Positions 10,945-21,552 of a DNA stretch of 64,000 bases are shown in pieces. The stretch comes from Albugo candida (taxonomy: Eukaryota > Oomycota > Peronosporomycetes > Albuginales > Albuginaceae). Each line of letters starts with the position of its first letter. Within the stretch, counting starts at the first letter, position 1. The notes beneath the pieces were generated by a model that made no database searches, was not told where the DNA came from, and saw nothing but the letters and a program-made list of their open reading frames with translations. The translations under genes were made by a program, and so were the position numbers. Location: contig CAJNAR010000031.1 in assembly GCA_905220665.1 (NCBI GenBank), forward strand, positions 98,443 through 162,442. The letters are read 5' to 3'.

Positions 10945-11949
10945 TTATCTCTACTCAGCCGAAGTGATGATCCCTAGCAGCTTCCAGTCAGTCCAGTAAT
11001 CAAGTCATCAAAAGTATGCTGAGTAATGTACTGGGACATTCAATGGCGATGTATATGAGCCTTTTTCTAGCTGAATAGTATACGTCTGACTGTGAAAACT
11101 GCAGAGGCGTGGTGAGACTTCATACCGCTTACAATATGAGTTTTTGTTACTTGTAAGATCGTATCTCAGCGGGTAAGAGCGATGAAGAAAGTACAAAGTA
11201 GACTTTGGAGCCTTTTGGGAGATTCGGGCAAGGTAGCAGACGACAGCGGGGTATTATATTCTCACGCTGTAGAGAGATAAGAAACGCATGTGCAATCTTT
11301 ACATACAGGAGACGTACCCACGTATGCAGAATGGCGCCGAATGGAAGCTTCACAGCCAATGGTTGCGGTGGCCGGCTAGACCGATGTTTACTTAGCACGC
11401 TACCGATACTAGCAAACTACTTACGTATAGTAATGTATTACCCCGCATCCAAAACATGTCTCAACGCAGTCACCGGGAGAATAGCGCAAGAGATGAGATA
11501 TTACAGTCGGAATTGGTTTCCAGTCGGTCGGCATCTTCTATAGCATTCTCTAAGTACCGCAAGTTTCGAATTAGACGAACGTCACGAAACACGTTAGTCT
11601 CGTGCGTGCTCTTCCAACGAAAACGTAGTGTTCAGTATTTTACATCAGTATTCATCCCAGATCGCTATTATGCATAATGCAATTGCATGTTGTCTAATTA
11701 CTGCAGGCGGAAGATGTTCTCACATTTTTTAATTCAGGGTGAAGAGTGACGTAAGCAGTAAAACGGGTAGCTATTCTTTCTGCCAATTGACTAAACATCG
11801 CAAGCATACTGGAGACGAAAGGAACGAATAACATTACAGATGAAATCCAATACGAGCGAGAATGTATGGTAGAAAGTTCACTGAATGGTAAAAAGCATCA
11901 AAGAAGTGATTTACTCTCATTTCTCGATTGGAGTGCATCTACAACAGTA
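10945..11949. other. Intergenic region with no supported gene
   Basis: Divergent spacer between the PDZ gene (minus) and the GH17 gene (plus). It must hold the unlocated 5' exon(s) and promoter of the PDZ gene. A 112-codon plus frame at 11205-11543 has no recognisable product. Confidence 0.4.
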
Positions 11950-13299
11950 ATGAAGCTGTCCTATTGGAATTTGGCCCTTCTCGCTTCGCTTGCTGCGCAA
12001 CAAACTTTCATCTCGGCTCAATCACCAATGGATAACACGCATCGTGACGCTGGAAGTAGCACGAATTTGAAGCAAGGAGGTGATCTTGGTACCGTTGACT
12101 CCACAACATATGGGTCCCTACAATCAACCATTCAGTATACCCCTCGTCATCACAGTCGATATAATTCTGATCGTGGTCTTTCCACCCAGCAGCCTGAATC
12201 TCGAGAGCTCCTCCAAAGTGGCCCAGAATCTCATCCAAACTCTGTGCATGGGGCCTCACGTCAGAGACGAGTGCTTCTCCAGGGCTCTATACATGGTCCT
12301 CCACATCACAAAAGCCATTTTACCAAAAGCAATTCACCTCCCCAACCATATCGATCCTTATCAGCTGACGAACCACAAGATGATTCACAATCCAGAATGT
12401 CAGAGTTAATTCGTCCTTTTCTTTTTGGCACATGCTATGATCCCTCCCATGCTCTGAATTACCCCCTTCGTAACAGTGACGCTAGTCACGTGGCCGAAAT
12501 TCTCGATAAAGACTTTGCTCAGTTGCGTACTCGATTTTCGATTGTGCGGACATATAGTGCCCAATACTATGGTAATGATGTCACCAGCGTAGCCAGCAAG
12601 TACAAGATCAAGCTCTACCTCGGTCTACACGATTACGAAGACGAAAAAATGAATGATTTGGAGCTCAAAACAGCGGTGACTGCTGCTGCGGCGAATCCAG
12701 ACACCGTCAAAGCAATTTTTGTTGGAAATGAGGATCTCATCACAACTGGTGGAAAGAAAAGTGTGGAAGCCATTATTTCTCTGGTCGAACGCGTCAAACA
12801 ACATTTGTCTGAAGCTGGGGCTTCGCATGTACAGGTAGGAACCGCACAACAAGCGGGTGCTTTTCTCAACAAATATTCCACGGAAGAGATGGCAAGACTG
12901 GTTGACAGTTGCGACATAATTGGTCTCAATATTTATCCTTTCTTTTCGGAGGGATACGATAAAACAAAACCAATTGACATACTCGACAAGCAATGGAATC
13001 AAGTTTTGAGTCGCTTCCCGTCATCAGACAGCAAATTTGTTATCACCGAAACTGGATTTCCTTCTTCGGGAAAGGCACCTGACGGTCTTCCCGAAAATAT
13101 TCCAAGCCCTGAGCAACAGAAAAACTACTTTCAGGCAGTGCAAACGTGGTGGTTCGAAAGCGCAAATACGGCTCCAGTCTTTTGGTTTATGGCATACGAC
13201 CGTCAACCACATGATCCGCTTGTTACAGAGCACGGGCACGATTATGAGCAATACTTTGGAGTGTTTACAGCCGAAAATGAAGAAAAAGGAGTTTTTTGA
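11950..13299 (+). CDS. Secreted GH17 beta-1,3-glucanase-like glycoside hydrolase
   Basis: I chose the ATG at 11950 because it begins a good signal peptide (MKLSYWNLALLASLAAQQ); the frame is open upstream to 11866. The mature protein has about 135 residues of S/H/Q/P-rich linker containing a dibasic RQRR site, then a GH17 catalytic domain of about 290 residues. The proton donor is Glu in IFVGNED (E261 of this start) and the nucleophile is Glu in FVITETGFPSSG (E367). GH17 enzymes cut or remodel beta-1,3-glucans, the main oomycete wall polymer, so wall remodelling is the likely role; action on host callose is possible. No membrane anchor or GPI signal is clear. Confidence 0.85.
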   Translation: MKLSYWNLALLASLAAQQTFISAQSPMDNTHRDAGSSTNLKQGGDLGTVDSTTYGSLQSTIQYTPRHHSRYNSDRGLSTQQPESRELLQSGPESHPNSVHGASRQRRVLLQGSIHGPPHHKSHFTKSNSPPQPYRSLSADEPQDDSQSRMSELIRPFLFGTCYDPSHALNYPLRNSDASHVAEILDKDFAQLRTRFSIVRTYSAQYYGNDVTSVASKYKIKLYLGLHDYEDEKMNDLELKTAVTAAAANPDTVKAIFVGNEDLITTGGKKSVEAIISLVERVKQHLSEAGASHVQVGTAQQAGAFLNKYSTEEMARLVDSCDIIGLNIYPFFSEGYDKTKPIDILDKQWNQVLSRFPSSDSKFVITETGFPSSGKAPDGLPENIPSPEQQKNYFQAVQTWWFESANTAPVFWFMAYDRQPHDPLVTEHGHDYEQYFGVFTAENEEKGVF

Positions 13300-13674
13300 T
13301 TGAGCTTTAGCTGTGCTTTTTCTTGAATTGTCGATGTTTACGGGTGTAACAATGCATAATTCTTCCTTCAATCTGTGATTTCACTGTCTAGTGTGCTTGC
13401 TGCTTTCTTTGAGATTTGATACTCGAGCTTATTGTATCGTGCAACGGTCTCGCTGATCCACAGCCTGAAGAAGTGTTACTATCAAGCAAATCGCTATATT
13501 GCGGATCAGAGATGTCTGTAAGCTAGAACGCATCAAAAAGACGGGATGTCTGGGATACAGAAGAGTGAAGACAGCGTTCGAAACATCAATTTCTATGCAT
13601 TTTTTCCGCGAAGAGGAAACATGTGACCCGTAAACGTAAACATACAACTATACATTGAATTATAGTAGCGGGGA
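13300..13674. other. Convergent spacer, no gene seen
   Basis: Spacer between the GH17 gene and the type I membrane protein gene. No frame with support. Confidence 0.4.
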
Positions 13675-14660
13675 TCACAGCGTGTATTCTTGCTTGGACG
13701 CCTTTGGCAGACTGATACGCTCTTTTCTGGAATCGAATGAAGATGTCGCGGGAGAGAATACCGTATCATCATCATCAAATTTTGCGGCAGCTTGTTTCTT
13801 ATTTTTCCGATTGGTAAGAAAGACTTTGACAGATGCAGCAATGGAAAACTACGAGGATGTCAACAATGTCAGCAAGACCTCCAATAAAAGTGTGAGACAC
13901 TCACCAGAGCAGCCAAAGCACCACCAACCGTTGCAGCTGTCTTCCACCAGGGAAACCCTGAGCATGACGGAGGTCCGCTCCAATCGCTTGTACATACGCA
14001 CTCCTTGGAACCATCCTTTCCAACTTTCCATGATGCTCGTTGTAAATTGCAAGTCTGACTACCTTTCTGGGACTCTGTATTCAGTAAATCTGAAAGAGCA
14101 CCATCTGAATTTTCCGAACACTTTGCCGCTCCTCCGTTTGCACCTGCGCTTGTGATCTCAATTGTAAACTCTGGAGTTGTCAGGAGACAAGCATCGGGTC
14201 CCCACCCACGAAGGACAAATTTACCGGCACCCCGGGAAGCACATATAAAAAAATAGCTTGCTTTTTTTGTTGCTTCAGAGCTTGAATTACGAACTGTGGT
14301 CACCTTTTTGTGTCCTTTGGTATAGTACTCATACGTGACTCGATCTATCCCCGACCATTTTAATTGAATCCAGTTCCCATCGACAATTTGCGGTGTAGTT
14401 CCCCCGTTACCGAATTTCGCGTTAAGTACATCAGGCTCCGAGTCACCTTCTTTAGCGCAATTATAACAGCAAACACCTTTTGCAGCAGAACATTCTTTAT
14501 GTATAACCGGGTCGTACGTGTACGGCACATTCGAAGTCTTGCCGATGCAAGTAGCACAGCAGCCGTCCGTCGGCGCGGTCTTCGCGGTATTATCCCCACT
14601 TCTGACCCCAATCATGCCAAAACACGATACATACCATACAATCACGTCAACGAACCTCAT
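13675..14660 (-). CDS. Cysteine-rich type I membrane protein, function unknown
   Basis: Two exons, 14660-13905 and 13848-13675, joined over a 56-nt intron (GTGAGT..CGTAG) in phase 0; 309 residues. Residues 1-20 are a signal peptide. The ectodomain holds paired cysteines (CCATC near 34, CCYNC near 64) and an EGF-like CVCTSDWSGPPSC just before the membrane. The intron falls inside the membrane helix: only the spliced form gives a full helix (TAATVGGALAAL from exon 1, FSIAASVKVFL from exon 2), followed by a basic stop-transfer NRKNKK and a short cytoplasmic tail. Unspliced, the frame ends with a broken helix. I do not recognise the family; a cell-surface or haustorial protein is possible. Confidence 0.7.
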
Positions 14661-14823
14661 GCTGCAGAATCAGTAGAATCTGTTTTGCGTGAATAAAGAT
14701 AGGAAGCTGTACTTTCAGTCCATACCGCATTCCGTGCTCATAAGCATAAGTTACAAGTGATAATCCTTCCAGCTTATTCTCTCAGTATCAACGCGCGGAC
14801 CTGATGTTTTGTATTACAAATAC

Positions 14824-15108
14824 TCAGAAACGTCTGAAACTTTCTGATCTCTGAACTAAAATAAATCGCCATGAATCGGATGTTATCTTCACTTTAGTAT
14901 GTGGAAAAGCTCGGGTGAGATTTTCATGGGCAAGACAGCATTTCGAGCCTAATAAACTCTCAACTACGTCCAGTGCATGGATACAAATGACACTACCTCT
15001 TCCTCGAAGGATAAATCGTAAATGATCTTCAGGTATCGGGTACCTCCAATGCGCTGGCGACATACTCAATCGAAGAATAATAACATAACAGAATTGAAAA
15101 ACATTCAT
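14824..15108 (-). pseudogene. Possible fragment related to the neighbouring type I membrane protein
   Basis: A 94-codon minus frame whose start is only about 10 bp from the biotin gene start on the other strand. Its segment LRFILRGRGSVICIHALDVV resembles the neighbour's GKFVLRGWGPDACLLTTPEF, and it begins with a short hydrophobic stretch. It lacks the cysteine pairs and membrane helix. It may be a decayed tandem copy or a chance frame. The rest of 14661-15118 shows nothing else. Confidence 0.25.
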
Positions 15109-15118
15109 TCGACATAAA

Positions 15119-17482
15119 ATGCTGGCCGCATATTATCGCGTAGCCAAGCGCTCGAACAGATGGCGTAATTATCACCGTGGAATCGTTCCCGTTCCTGACC
15201 GCGTACAGCAACAGAGGGAGCAGTTGCACGCTCACAAATACGCATCATCGATCAATATCGATGCTCCGGTATTCCAAGTTTTCGGTAGCAACACCGATGT
15301 CGGGAAAACAGTGCTAACAGCGGGTATCTGCCGCTCGGCGATAGAAAATCACAAATATAAAATCACTTATATTAAGCCTATACAGACAGGCACTGATGCC
15401 CCAAATAGCGACGCCGCTTTTGTAAAGCGTCACGTCAATCGATCAGAATATTTGCAGTGTGAGACTTTATTCTCATGGAAGGCGCCAGTGTCACCTCACT
15501 TGGCTGCAAAAATCGAGAGTAAACCTCTGTCTGATGAGATTTTGATTCATACGCTCGAAAAACGACTGCAAGCGGTAGATCTCACCGGCCCGCGTACGAA
15601 TCACTTGAGACTTGTCGAGACGGCGGGAGGAGTTTGCAGTCCAACTGCGTCATCATCCTGTCAAGCTGATGTGTACAGAGCTTTGAGACTTCCTGTGATT
15701 TTGATCGGCGATGGAAAGTTGGGTGGAATTTCAGCAACAGTCTCTGCAATGGAAAGTCTCTTGATTCGAGGCTACGATCTTGCTGCATTGTGTTTGCTGG
15801 AACAAGAGGACTTGGATAATACCTCTGCTATCGAGTTACGAGTGTCTGAACTTTCGATCCCTCTGTACACATTCCCCAAGCTCCCACCTGCTTCTGAACC
15901 GTTAACGGAATGGTACGCATTACAGTCAAATCTGTTCGATGAGGTCGTCTCAACTCTTAACGAGTTTCATTCCAAGCGACTCAAGCGGCTTTTTGAATTG
16001 GAAGACAAGGGTAGTAGCATCTTTTGGTGGCCATTTACTCAACATAAGCAAATCTCTAACAAAAGGCCCACCGTCATTGATTCCGCGTACGGTGATACTT
16101 TTCAAGTTTGGAACAAGGAGCATAAGTCTATAGACTCGATGTTTGACTCATGTGCGAGCTGGTGGACGCAAGGCATTGGTCATGGGAACGCTAAGATGGC
16201 GACTTCGCTCGCATACGCTGCAGGGCGATTTGGCCATGTCATGTTCCCCGAAAACGTTCATGAACCTGCTTTTCGACTAAGTCAACGACTACTAAAGAGC
16301 TTTGGAAATGGATGGGCTTCACGTGTTTTTTTTTCCGACAATGGCTCCACAGCTGTTGAAGTCGCTTTGAAAATGGCATTTCGAAAGTACATTACGGATC
16401 AGAACGGAGAATATGAGGACGCGAGTAATCTGTGTGTGTTGGCACAAGCCAATTGTTATCATGGTGATACCTTGGGCGTGATGAATATCGTGGAAAACGG
16501 AGATTTCAACAACAAACAGCATCCTTGGTATCGCCCCAAAGCAGTACTTCTTCAAGTTCCTTCCGTGGCATTCAGGAGCGGCAAATTGACCATTTCACTT
16601 CCGTCCGACATCTGCATTAATGAAGTACCGAATATGAAGGAGTTCAGCACGTTTGAAGACGTTTTCGATCAGAAAAGATGTCAATTCGACTCACTCTATG
16701 GCACATATAGAGATTATGTTCGTAAGATCCTGGACGATATCGATAGGTGGTGTATCGGTGCTGCCGTATTAGAACCTATACTGCTAGGATCTGGTGGTAT
16801 GATCCTGGTCGATCCTCTTTTCCAACGTGTCATCGTCGAGGTATGTCGAGAGTACCGGATCCCCGTGATATACGATGAAGTATTTTCAGGATGCTGGCGT
16901 TTGGGCGTCGAATCTGGTCGTGATTTGATCGGCATGGACCCAGACATTTCCTGTTTCGCAAAGCTGTTGACGGGTGGTGTCGTACCACTCGCTGTGACGC
17001 TCACTAGTGAAGAGATCTTCACTAGCTTTTACACAGATTCCAAGTCAGAAGCGTTATTGCATGGTCACTCATTCACAGCTAATCCTGTGGGTTGCGCCGC
17101 TGCAAATACAGCACTAGACATGTACGAAATCGGAGAGCAATTCCAGAAGACAAACGAATTGACTTGTAAAAACCCAGTCAAGCTCGCCACTTTATCGCAA
17201 AGTATGTTGTGGGAGCAGAACTCTATTTTGGAAATTTCTATTCTCACCAGCGTGGAGCGTGTTTTCGCAATTGGTACAGTGTGTGTTGTGGAACTAAAGT
17301 CTGACTGTGCCGGATATACTTGTCAGGACGCAGCAAAAGTGATCACCAGATTGCGAGAAGAGGGAGTTTATGCACGTGCATTAGGGAATGTTGTGTATAT
17401 GATGGCGTCGCCAGTTTCAAGTCAAAAGAACTGTAAGCAATGGCTCGGCAAATTGATAAAATGTTTACGAGTAGAGTATTGA
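15119..17482 (+). CDS. BIO3-BIO1: Bifunctional dethiobiotin synthetase / DAPA aminotransferase (BIO3-BIO1 type)
   Basis: A 787-residue fusion that does two consecutive biotin steps: KAPA to DAPA (aminotransferase half) and DAPA to dethiobiotin (synthetase half). The synthetase half (residues 50-270) has the P-loop GSNTDVGKT (56-64), YIKPIQTG with K86, and VETAGGVCSP. The aminotransferase half (about 300-787) is a class III PLP enzyme. It has IYDEVFSGCWRLG with the PLP-contacting Asp, and the Schiff-base lysine in CFAKLLTGG (K615). The order is synthetase first, as in plant and fungal fusions. The N-terminus (MLAAYYRVAKRSNRWRNYHR) is a likely mitochondrial presequence. No intron. Pyruvate carboxylase, a biotin enzyme, lies 27 kb away, probably by chance. 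Confidence 0.93.
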   Translation: MLAAYYRVAKRSNRWRNYHRGIVPVPDRVQQQREQLHAHKYASSINIDAPVFQVFGSNTDVGKTVLTAGICRSAIENHKYKITYIKPIQTGTDAPNSDAAFVKRHVNRSEYLQCETLFSWKAPVSPHLAAKIESKPLSDEILIHTLEKRLQAVDLTGPRTNHLRLVETAGGVCSPTASSSCQADVYRALRLPVILIGDGKLGGISATVSAMESLLIRGYDLAALCLLEQEDLDNTSAIELRVSELSIPLYTFPKLPPASEPLTEWYALQSNLFDEVVSTLNEFHSKRLKRLFELEDKGSSIFWWPFTQHKQISNKRPTVIDSAYGDTFQVWNKEHKSIDSMFDSCASWWTQGIGHGNAKMATSLAYAAGRFGHVMFPENVHEPAFRLSQRLLKSFGNGWASRVFFSDNGSTAVEVALKMAFRKYITDQNGEYEDASNLCVLAQANCYHGDTLGVMNIVENGDFNNKQHPWYRPKAVLLQVPSVAFRSGKLTISLPSDICINEVPNMKEFSTFEDVFDQKRCQFDSLYGTYRDYVRKILDDIDRWCIGAAVLEPILLGSGGMILVDPLFQRVIVEVCREYRIPVIYDEVFSGCWRLGVESGRDLIGMDPDISCFAKLLTGGVVPLAVTLTSEEIFTSFYTDSKSEALLHGHSFTANPVGCAAANTALDMYEIGEQFQKTNELTCKNPVKLATLSQSMLWEQNSILEISILTSVERVFAIGTVCVVELKSDCAGYTCQDAAKVITRLREEGVYARALGNVVYMMASPVSSQKNCKQWLGKLIKCLRVEY

Positions 17483-17871
17483 ATCGGTTGGCTATAATAT
17501 TGCTCTTATATTTTGTATGCATTCTGTCTTCGATATTCTATTTTGGAGCAACATTCGGTTGCGGCTCAAAGCGATTGATATCGCGATATCGATCCATCAG
17601 GTAGCTAATGAAGAGGCTGTGTACCATATTGATACAACATAATACAATCGCATCATTACTGCTCCTTGAAATCAAAATTTCCAACATTTATCGCGGTATA
17701 AAACAAGGATCATTCGGCAGGTCGATGTCGAACTGTCATTCTCCAACATTGCACGACGAGCAGCACCATTCTTTTATATGTCCATGTGGCCGCTATCCAT
17801 GATCGATCATCACCAACTTGCATTTATGTGGCGACATGTTAGAGTGAATGCTTTCCACCGATCGATATCGG
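17483..17871. other. Spacer upstream of calmodulin 1
   Basis: No supported gene. It contains the 3' end of the biotin transcript and leads into the calmodulin promoter element. Confidence 0.4.
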
Positions 17872-17943
17872 CTACTTATGTGATAAAGTGAAGGAGTTTT
17901 GGTTTTAGGTTTATCGAGGGACGCAGCAGGACTAGACGTTTGC
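17872..17943 (+). promoter_or_regulatory. Calmodulin-type promoter element, copy 1
   Basis: The block reads CTACTTATGTGATAAAG, then GAGTTTTGGTTTTAGG, TTTATCGAGGGACGC. It matches blocks at the same distance (about 120-150 bp) before the other four calmodulin starts, and is the most diverged copy. Confidence 0.55.
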
Positions 17944-18006
17944 ACAGTTTGGATCCAAATAGCTTTTACACCCGCAGACGGTCACTTCTAAATTTGCATC
18001 GAGTAA

Positions 18007-18474
<468 letters not shown>

Positions 18475-18502
18475 GCTATAGGTTAAGTATAAAGACCGCG
18501 TG

Positions 18503-18510
18503 AATACAGC
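18503..18510 (+). promoter_or_regulatory. Shared 3' element AATACAGC, calmodulin 1
   Basis: It lies about 30 nt after the stop, preceded by AGTATAAA. The same octamer sits 25-35 nt after the stop of all five calmodulin genes, so it is probably a 3' UTR or 3'-processing signal. Confidence 0.45.
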
Positions 18511-18589
18511 GATGAGTTTCATGTCTGATCTTTGTGCATCGCTGGGTCCCTTTGGAGCTAAACGTTCTCTCCCAGCAGTCGCCGACATT

Positions 18590-18690
18590 TGCATCCTGTC
18601 GCCTGACTTTGACTGAATATAGGAAAATCGTAGCCTCGAGAAGACGACCCTCACTATCGTGAAGCTGTCACGTTGGCGTGGCTGGTCTGC
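18590..18690 (+). pseudogene. Relic of a roadblock dynein light chain gene, after calmodulin 1
   Basis: The leader block GTCGCCGACATTTG and GACTTTGACTGA matches the leader of the intact roadblock gene downstream of calmodulin 2. At 18658 CGTGAAGCTGTCACGT matches the coding block CGTGAAGCTGTCATGT of the intact gene. Intervening coding sequence is lost. Seen by eye; an alignment would be decisive. Confidence 0.45.
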
Positions 18691-19600
18691 TCGCGGCTTT
18701 TGTAAAATTCATTAGTGCGACGACGCAAACAGATAGGCTACGAGGGCCAAGCCACTGTGTATGTGATCCAAATTATGTCTCCAGAGTTGCGAGTCCAAAT
18801 TTGCAGCAAAGTCCATATGCACGTCCTACTTACAATTGCGGCATTTGGGCTTCAAGCTTGTCAAGATGCTGCAGTAAAGAGATTACACTCGTAGCATTCC
18901 GAGCATCACCATTAGAAATATCGTCTCAAATGGTGGTACAAAAGGAAACAATTTGGCATGCTAAATTAAAGGTGGGCCTATTTGAAGTGAATCAGTTTGA
19001 TAATGAGCCAGTTGTCCACTTTACTCTGCCCGAGTACGAGTTAAAGGCTATCTAAAGCAAGCGATAAAACGCATTGATTATCCCGCCCGATGAATGACTC
19101 AGAGCATTCTTCTTGAGAAAGAGCGCAGGTTGCATTATTGCAGCGAGCTACATTGAGTATTTGTCTGCTTACAAAACTGCCATGCACTACATGAAGGAAT
19201 CCCACCTTACACACACTACACGGTGTCCTAGTAGCCGCGTTAGCTTCGCTCCATCAGTCGAATATGATGTGGCAATTGCATGCACCACATTTGAATGCTG
19301 ATATAAGCGAGGGACCGGTCGACTATACGACTAGTGCGTTCAGGCGTACAAACAAAATCCTAAGAATGCTGAGAAAGGTGCTCTAGAGTGTCTGCAAGAC
19401 TTATAACCGGGCTAATCATCAGGCGCAACTCCGAACGTGGTAATCTTTCCTTACATCATAAGTGTAAGATTCTTCCCTATTTCCAACGCTGCGTTACTTC
19501 ACGATGACCTTGCGCGTTGAGCTATATATGTAGCGAGCTAGATTTTCGCGAGAATTGTCATGCATCACGTCCTTTCCAAAATCGATCTTGGCCTTTTCTC
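18691..19600. other. Gene-poor spacer
   Basis: Short open frames exist (for example 18678-19055 plus) but none has a recognisable product, and starts and stops fit no splice plan that I could find. Confidence 0.35.
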
Positions 19601-19620
19601 TTCTTTCTTGTATTCAAAAT

Positions 19621-19980
19621 CATCAAACTCTTGAGGGCTTCGAAGACAGCTCAAAGACATCTTTCTCTGAACGCTTCTCGATTAATAGATTCCAGCGCTA
19701 CCGAATCAATCCAGGATGATGCGGTGAAGCCAGTGCAGGTAGCTCCGTTCCCGCTCTTCGATTCCACTTGCAATTTCGTCATGCTATCCCTAACGTTTTT
19801 TATCGCGTTCAGCTAATTGAGTGTCACTGATAATTTTTCCTTGCTATCATGAATTTGCTGCATTATCTGTATAGAGATTCTCATATCTTGAAGCTTTTCA
19901 ACTTCCATTCTAACACCTCAGCCTTGAGCTCCCTGTGTCTATTCATACGATTTTCCACAGATCTGCGCATCTTCATCGTA
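19621..19980 (-). pseudogene. Possible decayed coiled-coil gene
   Basis: Read on the minus strand, this stretch encodes coding-like segments broken by stops: MEVEKLQDMRISIQIMQQIH, then DSKEKLSVTLN, a stop, then LNAIKNVRDSMTKLQVESK and WIDSVALESINREAFRERC, a stop. The helical, charged composition over more than 100 codons suggests an old coiled-coil gene. No family is recognised. A spliced gene with introns that I failed to see is the alternative. Confidence 0.25.
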
Positions 19981-20368
19981 AATATTGGAAGCATCGTCCA
20001 GCTTCTTTCAATATTTCGTATTCCGTGTGTGACGAGGATTTAACCGCTTTTGAATCTTCCACGTTCAGTTAAAAGTCGACTTATATTCTTGACGACACCT
20101 TGATGCTATGTTCTTTAAGCTTGACTATCTGTCGCGTTTGCTTATCGCAGCTCAGATTGTTGAAGAAGGTTACGGTTGTGACGTGCGTATGATTTGACAA
20201 TAGCATTTGTAATGCTATACGTATTCCTTTCATTGATAGTTGAAATCACAATAGCATTCTAAGCATCGGCTTGATCACTCGCCAAGAGCAGAAATGACTC
20301 TACTGCCACAACTCCATTTTCGTGAAACCTCCATGTGAAGGGCCGCAACTCATTCAAGAATTTGCACG

Positions 20369-21552
20369 ATGCGATCGCTACGACCAGTGAGCATGGTCGC
20401 ATGGGTTTTCGCATGTCATCTGCGGCCAAGTTTTGGTCAGTTGTATCAAAAAGTATACCGCACATATAAATATGATAAGAAACGTACCACCGTACGAGAG
20501 CAATATAGCAGATGTCAGCATTGCATGGTAATTAAAGCTGGAGTGTCTGGCATATCGTTAGATGAGGTGGATCACCATACCGCAAAATTCACAATCACTG
20601 GTATGCCACACACTTTCGTACGGGTGAAAATGTATTGCAGCTTTTCTGATGAATGTTCATTTTTGAAAGAATCTCCAACCCCAATATCAACCTCTGACAA
20701 GAACTTGGATCGGCAAGAACAAATGCAAACTCAAGAGCAATCGAACAGCCGGCTTTTATGTCTGTTAAAACGTCCGCTGTTTTTCAAAACTGCAGAAATT
20801 TCGTGAAAGAAACAAGTGAATCTGACAGCATCGGTGAGTTCTTATTCGTGTCGGGAGAAGTCGAATATGTCGTATTCGTGATGAAATCTTTGAAAACACG
20901 AGAACAAGTTGTCCAACCTGGTAAAACCTACGGGCGTTGCGATTCCTTTCGTGACCAATTCTATACTGATGAGTTTTTTTTTTTTTTTTATGCGAAGAAA
21001 TTCATGGTACTCAAACGCCCTGGTATTTTGGTCCTACACAATCGCGCGAAAAACCCATTGCCAGTATGACAGCGTCAAATCATGGAGAGAACTCAAATGT
21101 CCTCCAGCCACATATGCACATGCAATGCATGAAGGTGGTACAGAGAAATGGTTTATCTGAGGCGCGTGAAGGGATGCATAACTGTATGAAATGCTTGGGA
21201 CGTAGGTATCCTGGATTATTAGTGCATTGGTTAGGGATTGGCTCTACTCCTAGTGTGGATGCTCATTTATTATTTCATTACCATCAAGATTTTACAGGAC
21301 AATTATGTTTTTTAGAGTGTCCAGATCTCGCACCCATCAAAAAATCACGACTGCTACAAGGATTATCAAGTGGGTGTTGATTCGTCACCAGCTGAAAACC
21401 AAATGTCTGTTGGTGTGTCAGAGCTGAGCAGGAAGAGCGATGATACGGTTGATGATGTTGCCTGTGTTTTAGCAAAATCTGACCGGGACGTCGAGGCGTG
21501 CCGCGAATGCCTCGATTTGCAATTCGAGAAAGAAGGGCACAATACAAGGTAG
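20369..21552 (+). pseudogene. Fragmented open frames of an unknown, possibly secreted protein
   Basis: A chain of plus-strand frames with coding-like composition: 20369-20806 (145 codons, with a weak signal-like N-terminus MVAWVFACHLRPSFGQ), 20758-21069, 21066-21380 and 21370-21552, each in a different frame from the one before. A 16-base T run lies near 20974. Frames overlap rather than being separated by clean introns, which favours a frameshifted relic over a spliced gene. No domain is recognised. Confidence 0.3.

Noticed and set aside
11205..11543. 112-codon plus frame upstream of the GH17 gene
   Set aside because: No recognisable domain and overlapping frames on both strands of similar quality; no splice partner was found.
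11866..11949. Upstream start for the GH17 protein
   Set aside because: The ATG at 11950 gives a clean signal peptide at the N-terminus, while the longer form would bury it 28 residues inside.
15119..17482. Bacterial origin by recent transfer of the biotin gene
   Set aside because: The synthetase-aminotransferase order and presequence match the eukaryotic BIO3-BIO1 fusion, and base composition looks like that of neighbours.
20974..20992. T run as a retrotransposon tail
   Set aside because: No target-site duplication, no reverse transcriptase or other element-like frame nearby.
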